From Fistularia commersonii (taxonomy: Eukaryota; Chordata; Actinopteri; Syngnathiformes; Fistulariidae): a stretch of 64,000 nucleotides of DNA. A program made the position numbers and the translations under genes. The stretch covers positions 1,985,501-2,049,500 of the forward strand of contig JBBMNZ010000016.1 in assembly GCA_037954325.1 (NCBI GenBank), in the 5' to 3' direction. Shown here piece after piece: positions 52,770 to 60,123 of this stretch. How positions within the stretch are numbered: position 1 is the first letter of the stretch; every line of letters starts with the position of its first letter. The notes beneath the pieces are model-generated. The model saw only the letters and a list, made by a program, of their open reading frames with translations, did not search any database and was not told the DNA's origin.

Positions 52770-53066
52770 CTCCGCCCTCCTGCTCTCCGCGCCGGGTCTG
52801 GTGATGAGCGCCGTGTCCCCGCACACCACGGCCGCGTCCTCCACGAACACGCAGTCCGGCATGGACTCGTCGGCGGGCAGCTCCAGCACCTCCAGCCCCA
52901 GCGCGCTCCGCAGGACGTCCACGTAGGCGGCGTGCTCCGCCCGCGCCGCGGACAGGTCCACGTCCGCGTCCGCCTCGCTGCGGAGCGCCTCCGCCGCCAG
53001 GGATGCGGGCACTCCCCGCACCACGGCGTGCGTGTAGTGACCGAAACCTGCCATCCAGCCGGCCAT
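52770..53066 (-). CDS. ddah1: DDAH1 exon 1 (dimethylarginine dimethylaminohydrolase 1, N-terminal 99 codons)
   Basis: DDAH1 is a cytosolic enzyme that hydrolyses asymmetric dimethylarginine and monomethylarginine to citrulline plus a methylamine, so it relieves inhibition of nitric oxide synthase. The 99 residues align without gaps to human DDAH1 from THAVVR onward, through LPADES, DCVFVED and ITRPGA to SRR. Residues matching known active-site positions are present: Leu28, Asp71, Glu76, Asp77 and Arg96 (human Leu30, Asp73, Glu78, Asp79, Arg98). The exon ends in a GAG codon followed by gtagga, a phase-0 donor that joins in frame to exon 2 at 861-960. The start at 53066 has A at -3 and G at +4. 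A second in-frame ATG at 53054 aligns better with the human N terminus but has T at -3. The remaining exons, including the His and Cys of the catalytic site, lie beyond the left edge. Paralogue DDAH2 is less likely because of the CCN1 neighbour. Confidence 0.95.
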
Positions 53067-53217
53067 GTTTGGCTGATTGGCGTCTGCTTCCGGTCGGCGT
53101 GGGGTGGGCGTGGGCGTGGGCTGACAAGGCAGAGGCTGACGGGTGTTTGAGGCGCCCGGAGCCGGCGGCTCGGGTTCCGGGTTGACAGCAGCAGCCTTCG
53201 GCGTCAGTCAGCCTCCC

Positions 53218-53218
<1 letters not shown>

Positions 53219-53258
<40 letters not shown>
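53219..53258. repeat. (AC)20 microsatellite in DDAH1 upstream region
   Basis: A perfect 40-bp tract about 150 bp upstream of the DDAH1 start codon, inside the CpG-rich promoter or leader. Confidence 0.95.
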
Positions 53259-53261
<3 letters not shown>

Positions 53262-53660
53262 GCCGCGATCTGCCGGAGAGTGACGCGCACAGACCGCCGT
53301 GCGTAACCGGCGCGTCCGTCAGCCAGCCGTCCGCTCCAACAAGTGACCAGAGAGCCGGGCTGCACCTGCGCCCCGCAGCGCCCCGCACCGCACCGAGGGG
53401 GACCGGCGGGCTCCGTGACAACCCCATGCACCAATCTGGGGGGACCCCAAGTCCCTCTTCTACGTGGACGTGCCCTCTTTCCACGTGGGGGAGGGGGGGG
53501 GGTGAATGAGTGAACGCTCACGCCTCCATTGTTGCTTCCCGTGCGGGACCGCGCCGTGAAATCTACACGCACCTTGCGTGGGACATTACGGTACTCCCGC
53601 AGCGTCGTACCGTAACGGCGGGGCTATCTGCGCAACACGGTTTCACACAGTTTCCCGCAA

Positions 53661-53668
<8 letters not shown>

Positions 53669-53708
<40 letters not shown>
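53669..53708. repeat. (TG)20 microsatellite
   Basis: A perfect 40-bp tract, inverted relative to the AC tract at 53219. Confidence 0.95.
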
Positions 53709-53709
<1 letters not shown>

Positions 53710-54929
53710 TGGAGCTGCTGCTTTGTTTTTACACAAGAACACTGACCAGGAACCAGATTTTTGCTTCATTCCAGGGATTCTCCTTGTTTTTTGGAAATGT
53801 CTCATGATGGTTCACCCGAAAATCTGAATCGGTGAATGACATTCCGCCCCCGCTTTGGATCCACCGCCGATCGGTTCGAACTAAATCTGGAAGTTCTCCG
53901 CTCTGCAGCCCCGATGGTGGAGATCTCTTCAAGAACAGAAGAGACTCTGTGAAGCTGAAACCTGTGGTGCTTCCAGAGAGGGCTGAGATTCGAAGGTCAG
54001 TTGGTCAAGAAGGTCATCAAGACCTGGACACACACACATACATATATGATCTCCAGAAGATGGAAGCCCTCCGTGGCAGAGGAGCAGCGAGGAACCCGGA
54101 GGAATCAGAGCGGAATTCAGGTCCGGCCGCGCGTTCGGTGTCGGGGGGGGGGGTTGGAAGGTATGCACGGGGGGGGGGGGCGTATTCCCCACGGTGCCAT
54201 CTAAGGCAGGTTCTGGGCTCGGCCGGCCGTCTGAACGGATGGAATGTTTCTTCAGACGTCCCAGAAGCGCATTCTTCCACCGCGGGACCTCCGTTTGTCT
54301 CTTCTCCTTCCAGATTCACTCAATTATCCCCAACCGCTCCAAACATTCCAGGAGCCCCGCATTCCTTTTTCCGCTCGGGCCGAGCCGGCACCTGCCCCCG
54401 CCCGGGCTCCGGCTTCTCCTTCTTTTTTTTTTTTTTTTTCCGCCATTCCTCATCCTGGATGGACGCGGCCCAAGAAAAGACCTTCTCTGTCTCCTTTCTC
54501 CCCACGCTGAGGAATTTGGCCGCCCGCAGATGAAGGAAAGCCCTCATTCTGCAGGCGCACCTGGACGCTGCGCCGGCGCGGCGAGCGGCACCGGCGGCGG
54601 CTGAAAGCGGACACGGCCCTCCAGCTGCGGCCTCCGCTCGCTCGTCCGCCGCCACCAGATCCCAGACGCGTTAATGATGGTCGCACAGGTGCAGCGGCAC
54701 GGCGGAGCTCCGCGCGATCGCCTTCGCTCAGGAGCCTCATTAGTGGTGAGGGGGGGGAAGAACCGGGGACGGACAACTGACGTGAAGAGATAAGAAAGGT
54801 CGCCTGGAGGGCCGGAAGGTCACCGAGGGGCGGCGGCTGTTATTGGAGCCGACGAGAGACACGGAGACCTCGGGGGGAACAGACGGAGAAATCGGGAAGA
54901 GCTTCCGCTTCACAAGCAGAAGGTTGACA

Positions 54930-55045
54930 AGGAGCTCTTGCTGTGTGGAGTCTCCACGTTCTTCAGGGTTCTCCGGGTTCCTCCCGCAGAACAAACACAT
55001 GCAGGAGGTTCATGGAGACCCTACGTTGTCCAGCACTTGCCCTGC
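54930..55045 (-). repeat. Teleost interspersed repeat (family A), short reverse fragment
   Basis: Contains 'tgtgtggagtctccacgttctt', 'ccgggttcctcccgcag' and 'catgcaggaggttcatggagaccct'. It lies in the DDAH1-CCN1 intergenic interval. Confidence 0.6.
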
Positions 55046-55587
55046 GGTGGAGCGTCCGCCATTTCTTCTCCCGGCTCCGCTCGGCTTCCTCTCATGGGAA
55101 ACAGTCGAATCGACGCTACTTAAAAAAACAATGTGGCTAATTTATGGATTTTTTTTTTTTTTGTGCTAACAAGCTTCACGCCGCTAAAACATTTAGCCTG
55201 GTGGCGTCGGACCGGTGAAATGAAATTGTGAGGCCGTTCGATTCCGGCACTGCAGATGACGACTTAAGCGTTTTTTAGCGCGCAGGAGGAAGACCAAGAT
55301 AGCATCAGCTGACTTTTCCTCATCTTATTTAGCGTTCAGTCGTGTTACAGCCACTGTTCGGGAAAAAGCATTTCCAAAACAGATTTGTGGATGTTAGCGT
55401 TATTTATTTCATTAAAAGTTACAAAAATGTTTGTGTGTAAATATCTCTGTAGAAAAGTACAGCCTATATATATATACATATAGATTTATTTACTTATTTT
55501 TAGATGCTGCGGTTTATATTCAGGTGCACTTTGTAGTCCAGAAATTATGGTACATTCCACCTCAGAAGGCGTGAAGGCGCTGTATCA

Positions 55588-55588
<1 letters not shown>

Positions 55589-55620
<32 letters not shown>
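55589..55620. repeat. (CA)16 microsatellite
   Basis: Perfect dinucleotide tract in the DDAH1-CCN1 interval. Confidence 0.95.
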
Positions 55621-55622
<2 letters not shown>

Positions 55623-55810
55623 TTAAGTTTTATTTACGTCTTGACGAAGCAGCCAATCAGCCTCCTCCCTTTGGAGTACTGATAGGGCGCAGAAGATTCA
55701 TTTGGGAGAATTATTCCCTCCCGGAGGACTGCGTCCACCACAACCGCCTGACGCCTTCCAGCCAAGGATGAGACAAGGCCATGTTGACTTCCGGTGCGAC
55801 CTGATGTCCT

Positions 55811-55832
55811 CACACACACACACATACACACA
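55811..55832. repeat. (CA)n microsatellite, short
   Basis: Short CA tract with one AT interruption. Confidence 0.85.
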
Positions 55833-56055
55833 GTCTGCTGCGAGATCTATCATGAACTTCCTACAATGGAATCTGTTGTTTAGACACGTGAGGGTGGGGG
55901 AGTGGATCTCCTCATGGTGAGAAGATGCAGAGGACCCTGGTAGGTTCTGACAGTGGCTTTCCGTGACGTAGTGCGGCAAAGGCTGAGCTCACCCTGAGCA
56001 CGGTCCACCCGGCGTGCTGGGATGGAGACCCAGCTGCCCCCTGGTCCTCACACCA

Positions 56056-56085
56056 GTGTGTGTGTGTGTGTGTGTATGTGTGTGT
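56056..56085. repeat. (GT)n microsatellite
   Basis: GT tract with one AT interruption; inverted relative to the AC tract at 56203. Confidence 0.95.
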
Positions 56086-56198
56086 ATGAGAACCTGGAGC
56101 TCCAACAGCGGGAGTGGAAACTATGACGGCGGGCAGTCACAGCCCAGAGGTCCTTCACTGACGTGGAATGACAGCACGGTTTCCCCTCGCTGCAGGAT

Positions 56199-56202
<4 letters not shown>

Positions 56203-56237
<35 letters not shown>
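56203..56237. repeat. (AC)n microsatellite
   Basis: Perfect AC tract of about 35 bp, about 120 bp from the GT tract. Confidence 0.95.
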
Positions 56238-56239
<2 letters not shown>

Positions 56240-56309
56240 GTCAGAAACATCCTGGACGAGACCATCGGCAATCAAGCAAGTAGATGGGAGGTCACAGCCG
56301 GGGCGTTCT

Positions 56310-56725
56310 TCTCCATGCAGCCAATCATCTCCCTCCATCCAACCCTCTTCTCTCCTCCTCCATCCAAAGACCTCTTCCCTTCGTAGCTCCAACCTCAGCA
56401 TCCTTCCACCCAGATCTTCTCCATCCCTCGTCGGTGACTTTATCTCCAGAACATCTTGCATGTGCTGTCATTCTGATCCTCTCCGTTCTTCTCACTCCTA
56501 AAGAGGAACCTCCTCATCTTCACCTCTGCCTCCTGTCTTCTCCTCAGTGTCTTCACACCATGGATGTTCTTCACCTCCATCTTTCCCACCTTTCCTTCCA
56601 TCCTGTCTGAAACTCTTCTCTCCACCTGCTTTCACACGTTCCTCTACGTCTTCTTCACCCTCTGCAATGCTCTGGTCTGTTGACTCTCTGAACTTCAACT
56701 CCTCCACCTTCTTCATCTTCACCCA
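56310..56725 (-). mobile_element. RTE-like LINE C-terminal relic (family C)
   Basis: Minus-strand fragments MRRFLFRSEKNGEDQN and GGRMLRLELRREE in separate frames match family C. The copy lies in the DDAH1-CCN1 intergenic interval, flanked by CA tracts. Confidence 0.6.
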
Positions 56726-56761
56726 GGGTAGCCTCACCGTTCCTCTCAGGTTCCTCTCATT

Positions 56762-56792
<31 letters not shown>

Positions 56793-56802
56793 ACACACAC
56801 AC
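56762..56802. repeat. (CA)n microsatellite
   Basis: About 41 bp with one AT interruption. Confidence 0.95.
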
Positions 56803-56943
56803 CTGGAGATCTTATCTCCCAAAGAAAGAAGAGCCTTCAGAACCTAGAGAGATAGTTGGATGTCTCACTGAGATCCACAAGCTGTTGTGAAATCATCTCC
56901 AAAATATTAATCTTCCGGCCACAAACTTCTACATGGCGCGCAA

Positions 56944-56945
<2 letters not shown>

Positions 56946-57013
<68 letters not shown>
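56946..57013. repeat. (CA)34 microsatellite, longest in the window
   Basis: About 68 bp of uninterrupted CA about 1.35 kb upstream of the CCN1 TATA box. Long alternating purine-pyrimidine tracts can adopt Z-DNA. Confidence 0.95.
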
Positions 57014-57015
<2 letters not shown>

Positions 57016-57133
57016 ACTTCATGGATGTGTTTACAGTGAAATCATCATCTTCTGCCGGCTGATTGTTTGCATCTGGCCGAGCTGGTCCCTCACACACACC
57101 CCCTAGTGTCTCCAAGTGGAAGTGTGACAGTAA

Positions 57134-57136
<3 letters not shown>

Positions 57137-57178
<42 letters not shown>
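57137..57178. repeat. (CA)21 microsatellite
   Basis: Perfect CA tract of about 42 bp in the CCN1 upstream region. Confidence 0.95.
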
Positions 57179-57179
<1 letters not shown>

Positions 57180-57485
57180 TCATCCTCGGCGCCAGAAGCG
57201 GTTCCACGCTGCGTGTCGGGGGTCGTGGAGGATCTCCGTGGGGTTCAGAAGCCGGATGTCAGCGCCCACGGCTGGGTGGGTGGGTGGGTGAAGGGGCGAC
57301 CGGAAGCTCCTCAAACACTCAGGTGAAACTCCACACCTGACGTGACCGGAAGTCGCGGTTTTGGTTGGGGGGGGGGGGGGCTTCCGGGGTGTCTCCTGTC
57401 CAAGACACGCACCTTCTCTCCATGCGTATTAACGCGCTTATCGATTAAAAAAAAAAACTTCCACGAACCTTCTGACACCCCCTAA

Positions 57486-57518
57486 ACACACACATACACA
57501 CACACACATACACACACC
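57486..57518. repeat. (CA)n microsatellite, interrupted
   Basis: CA tract with two AT interruptions, immediately upstream of the TEAD-core cluster. Confidence 0.9.
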
Positions 57519-57564
57519 GGGAAAGGGTGATGGACAGATTGCGTGAAAAGTGAAATTGCCTGAA

Positions 57565-57632
57565 GGAATGAAGACAAAGGAATGTCGCTGCATGAAGAAC
57601 ATATTTAACAAGCCTTTAAGCTGTCAGGAATG
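57565..57632 (+). promoter_or_regulatory. ccn1: Cluster of three TEAD cores upstream of CCN1
   Basis: GGAATG occurs at 57565-57570, 57579-57584 and 57627-57632, all on the plus strand. The first two are 14 bp apart. A given 6-mer is expected about once per 2 kb over both strands, so three in 68 bp is notable. The role is inferred from YAP/TEAD control of CCN1. Confidence 0.6.
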
Positions 57633-57650
57633 CTCTGCGGTCTGCCGGCC

Positions 57651-57722
57651 GGGGGGGGGGGGGGGGGTAAAGGGGTGGGAGTGGGGGTAAAAAGGGGCGG
57701 GTGGGGGTGGAAGGGGGGGGGG
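57651..57722 (+). repeat. Poly-G / G-rich tract upstream of CCN1
   Basis: A run of 17 G is followed by several runs of four to ten G separated by short spacers. The stretch can form stacked G-quadruplexes on the plus strand. It lies between the TEAD cluster and the CArG box. Confidence 0.85.
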
Positions 57723-57750
57723 TATGTTAATAATGTAGGCTACTGCCATA

Positions 57751-57760
57751 CCAAATATGG
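57751..57760 (+). promoter_or_regulatory. ccn1: CArG box (SRF site) upstream of CCN1
   Basis: CCAAATATGG is a perfect CC(A/T)6GG match about 600 bp upstream of the TATA box. Serum induction of CCN1 through SRF is established in mammals. The site sits between a G-rich tract and the proximal promoter. Confidence 0.7.
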
Positions 57761-57918
57761 CGATATTGTTACGTCTGCGCTCTGGTGCGCATCTGGAAGC
57801 GCTTAGCTCCTCTGGATGGAGGAACCGGAGAGCCAGAAATAGACACCGCTCGACGTGTTTCTGCCCACACCTTTCGGAGGGGGGGGTTAAAAAGAGGGGT
57901 GGAAGGGAGGGGGGGGGG

Positions 57919-57960
57919 CAGATCCAGATCCAGATCCAGATCCAGATCCAGATCCAGATC
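57919..57960 (+). repeat. Hexanucleotide tandem repeat (CAGATC)7
   Basis: Seven perfect CAGATC units follow a G-rich stretch about 400 bp upstream of the CCN1 TATA box. The uniformity suggests recent expansion and likely length variation. Confidence 0.95.
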
Positions 57961-58290
57961 CCAGACGGTCACAGTGGGCAGGTTTTACGCGGGAGAAGGT
58001 GTTTTCTCTGGAACCCAGAAAAGGTCCAGAGATGTTGTTTTGGTAGGGGGGGAGGGGTTGCATGGAGTGTTAGTTCCTCCCCACGCACACGCACACGTAT
58101 AGACCTGAGAGGAGAAAAGCTATGGAGGGAGGGATAAACAACGAGAGGGGGGAAAAATGTGAGACGGAAAAGTGTTGAGATGGGAGCTGTGGGGGAAAAA
58201 AAAAAAATCCGTTTGAGAGCAGAAGGAGGAGGAGGGTGAGACAGGGTGGAGCTTCCAGCTTAGGGCTCGGATGGAAAATGCGCCGAGAAA

Positions 58291-58296
58291 CATTCC
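58291..58296 (-). promoter_or_regulatory. ccn1: Proximal TEAD core of CCN1 promoter
   Basis: CATTCC (GGAATG on the minus strand), in the context AACATTCCTG, lies about 60 bp upstream of the TATA box. CCN1 is a standard direct YAP/TEAD target. Confidence 0.55.
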
Positions 58297-58332
58297 TGGC
58301 ATAGTTTGGGAACAGTTCAGCAGGCAGCCCGG

Positions 58333-58340
58333 CGACGTCA
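58333..58340 (+). promoter_or_regulatory. ccn1: CRE-like site of CCN1 promoter
   Basis: CGACGTCA differs from the palindromic CREB/ATF site TGACGTCA at one base and lies 15 bp before the TATA box. A CREB/AP-1 contribution to CCN1 induction is established in mammals; use of this copy is inferred. Confidence 0.6.
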
Positions 58341-58354
58341 GCCTCCCTCCAGCG

Positions 58355-58360
58355 TATAAA
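58355..58360 (+). promoter_or_regulatory. ccn1: CCN1 TATA box
   Basis: TATAAA followed by GGCGCGG lies 205 bp before the ATG. Mammalian CCN1 also has a TATA-type promoter, as expected of an immediate-early gene. Confidence 0.85.
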
Positions 58361-58384
58361 GGCGCGGAGGTGCTGCAGCCCGGC

Positions 58385-58564
58385 AGACCTCAACATCTTC
58401 TCCAGAGCTTCACTCCTCCTCCTCCAGGAGCCGCAGAGCCGGAATACCCGCGCAGAGACCTTCCCAGACGCGCTTTTCTGTCCGCCTCTGCCTCTTTTTT
58501 TTTCGGTTTCTTCTCCGTCCGCGGACCGGGATTCGACGTGAACACGCACAAGAACTTTCTCGAG
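58385..58564 (+). other. ccn1: CCN1 5' UTR (predicted)
   Basis: The start is inferred as about 25-30 bp downstream of the TATA box. The leader is roughly 180 nt, rich in pyrimidine runs, and contains no upstream ATG. Confidence 0.6.
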
Positions 58565-58615
58565 ATGCAGACTCTTCCAGTGGTCCTGCTGCTCCTCGGC
58601 GGATGTCTCCCCTCG
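58565..58615 (+). CDS. ccn1: CCN1 exon 1, signal peptide
   Basis: Seventeen codons give Met followed by a leucine-rich hydrophobic core (PVVLLLLGG), the start of a secretory signal peptide that finishes in exon 2. The ATG has G at -3. No other ATG lies between the predicted transcription start and this codon. The donor is cctcg then gtgagt, phase 0. Intron 1 (58616-58708, 93 bp) is a multiple of three and has no in-frame stop. Confidence 0.93.
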
Positions 58616-60123
58616 GTGAGTTGTTTCGGGGGGAACCGGCCGCTCCCCGGATCTTCTCCCGTCCGGGGGTTCGAGGTGTTAACGGACGCTTTGTCGTTTG
58701 CCACGCAGGTCCTCTCCTCCCCTCCCCCCGCGTCCTGCCCCTCCGTGTGCGGGTGCCCGGCGGAGATGCCCAAATGCGCGCCGGGCGTGAGCGTGGTGCT
58801 GGACGGCTGCGGCTGCTGCAAGGTGTGCGCCAGGCAGCTCAACGAGGACTGCGGCCCGACCGAGCCCTGCGACCACACCAAGGGGCTGGAGTGCAACTTC
58901 GGGGCCGGAGCCGCCACCCGGGGCATCTGCAGAGGTACGGACAGATGTTTACCGAAGAGGGGGGGGTCCTGGGAGGGGGTTGGGGGTGGGGGGGGGCGCG
59001 GGGTGTCTTCTGTGGACGTCTCCCAGACGAGCGGGAAAGAATAACATTCCTCTCCTCCTCCTCCCTCTTCTTCGTCTTCCCTGAGCAGCCAAGTCTGAGG
59101 GCAGACCCTGCGAGTACAACAGCAGAATCTACCAGAACGGCGAGAGTTTCCAGCCCAACTGCAAACACCAGTGCACGTGCATCGACGGGGCGGTGGGCTG
59201 CCTGCCGCTCTGCCCGCAGGAGCTCTCGCTGCCCAACCTGGGCTGCTCCAACCCCAGGCTGGTCAAGGTGGCGGGCCAGTGCTGCGAGGAGTGGGTGTGC
59301 GACGACGGCAAGGACGCCGACGTCCTGGCCAGGATCTTCGGCAAGGACAAGATGAGCGACGAGCTGGAGAGGGACCTCACCAACAGGAACGAGCTCATCG
59401 CCGGCGTCAAAGGAGGACTCAAATCTCTGGCCGGTAAGGGAGCGCCCCTCTCCGTCGCGCGACTCCCGCGAAAACCGAGCTCCCGGGGGGTCTGACGTCG
59501 CTTCCTCTTGGTCTTCGCAGCGTTCAGGCCGCAGGCCGAGGTCCACGTGTTCGACGGCCAGAAGTGCATCGTCCAAACCACGCCCTGGTCCCAGTGCTCC
59601 AAGAGCTGCGGGACGGGCATCTCCACCAGAGTCACCAACAACAACGGCGAGTGCAAGCTGGTCAAGGAGACCAGGATCTGCGAAGTCAGGCCCTGCACCC
59701 AGTCGCCGTACACCAGCCTGAAGGTAAGGCCCCGGTCGACGGAGGCTCTACGCGCCGCGCCGCCGACGCGCCGCTTCCGAGGCTAACCTTCGCACCTTCT
59801 CCCCCTCCGCCCCCTTGCAGAAAGGAAAGAAATGCAGCAGAACCAAGAAGTCCAGCCAGCCGGTGAAGTTCACCTACGCCGGCTGCTCCAGCCTGAAGAA
59901 GTACCGACCCAAGTACTGCGGCGCCTGCGTGGACGGCCGCTGCTGCAGCCCCCACGACACCAGAACCATCCGCGTCAAGTTCCGCTGCGAGGACGGCGAG
60001 ACCTTCAACAAGAACATCATGATGATCGAGTCCTGCAAGTGCACGTACAACTGCCCCCACGCCAACGAAGCCTCCTACCCCTTCTACCGCCTGTCCAACG
60101 ACATCCACAAGTTCAGAGACTGA
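58565..60123 (+). CDS. ccn1: CCN1 (CYR61) matricellular protein, complete gene, five coding exons
   Basis: The spliced coding sequence joins 58565-58615, 58709-58934, 59089-59433, 59521-59723 and 59821-60123: 1,128 nt, 375 residues against 381 in human CCN1. All junctions are GT-AG. The protein is a secreted, heparin- and integrin-binding matrix-associated regulator of adhesion, migration and angiogenesis. Modules in order are a signal peptide (about 1-23), IGFBP-like domain (26-92), VWC domain (about 98-164), variable hinge, TSP1 repeat (about 218-270) and C-terminal cystine knot with ten Cys (280-353). The family layout of one module per exon is kept. It is closer to CCN1 than to CCN2: the run NGESFQPNCKHQCTC and the ending YRLSNDIHKFRD match CCN1. 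The hinge is shorter and diverged, as expected for the least conserved part. The divergent DDAH1 neighbour supports the assignment. Fish can have extra ccn1-like copies, so this may be ccn1 or a ccn1-like paralogue. Confidence 0.96.
58709..58934 (+). CDS. ccn1: CCN1 exon 2, IGFBP-like domain
   Basis: The exon encodes residues 18-92 plus one base. It has the IGFBP signature GCGCCKVCA and the cysteine pattern of CCN proteins, then NEDCGPTEPCDHTKGLEC, nearly identical to the human block. The acceptor is ccacgcag and the donor is AGA G then gtacgg. Codon third positions are strongly G/C. Confidence 0.95.
59089..59433 (+). CDS. ccn1: CCN1 exon 3, VWC domain and hinge
   Basis: The exon completes Ala93 across the junction and continues KSEGRPCEYNSRIYQNGESF. 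The VWC segment CKHQCTCIDGAVGC and CPQELSLPNLGC matches human CCN1 almost residue for residue; this part contains an integrin alpha-v/beta-3 contact mapped in mammalian CCN1. The last 40 or so residues form the acidic/basic hinge (DDGKDADVLARIF), which is shortened and diverged relative to human. The acceptor is ctgagcag and the donor is GCC G then gtaagg. Confidence 0.95.
59521..59723 (+). CDS. ccn1: CCN1 exon 4, thrombospondin type 1 repeat
   Basis: The exon encodes residues 208-275 with the TSP1 core WSQCSKSCGTGISTRVTN and the closing RICEVRPC. It is preceded by GQKCIVQTT, an integrin alpha-6/beta-1 contact region in the mammalian protein. The acceptor is cttcgcag and the donor is CTG AAG then gtaagg, phase 0. 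Confidence 0.95.
59821..60123 (+). CDS. ccn1: CCN1 exon 5, C-terminal cystine-knot domain and stop
   Basis: One hundred residues and a TGA stop. Ten cysteines have the CCN cystine-knot spacing (residues 280, 297, 308, 311, 316, 317, 331, 347, 349, 353). The basic start KGKKCSRTKKSSQPVKFTYA corresponds to the heparin- and integrin-binding segments of mammalian CCN1. The tail NCPHANEASYPFYRL and NDIHKFRD is CCN1-type. The acceptor is cccttgcag. Confidence 0.96.
   Translation, partial: KGKKCSRTKKSSQPVKFTYAGCSSLKKYRPKYCGACVDGRCCSPHDTRTIRVKFRCEDGETFNKNIMMIESCKCTYNCPHANEASYPFYRLSNDIHKFRD

Larger units (their letters stand above)
52740..53600 (-). promoter_or_regulatory. ddah1: CpG-rich DDAH1 promoter/first-exon region
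   Basis: CpG density is visibly high across exon 1 and about 500 bp upstream, as in a CpG-island promoter. No TATA box is seen on the minus strand. A CCAAT motif on the minus strand (53076-53080) lies only about 10 bp before the first ATG, so it sits in the leader unless transcription starts very close. A 40-bp CA tract interrupts the region at 53219-53258. The transcription start is not determined. Confidence 0.5.

Noticed and set aside
52413..53484. Long ORFs of 245 (plus) and 255 (minus) codons over DDAH1 exon 1
   Set aside because: They are other-frame readings of the GC-rich exon and of simple repeats (runs of Val-Cys from TG tracts). The true frame is 52770-53066 minus.
51313..57518. 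Regularly recurring CA tracts resembling a spaced repeat array
   Set aside because: These are ordinary vertebrate microsatellites with irregular spacing, not CRISPR or a satellite array.
58390..58926. 178-codon minus-strand ORF opposite CCN1
   Set aside because: Antisense reading of CCN1 exons 1-2 in high-GC codons; no independent support.
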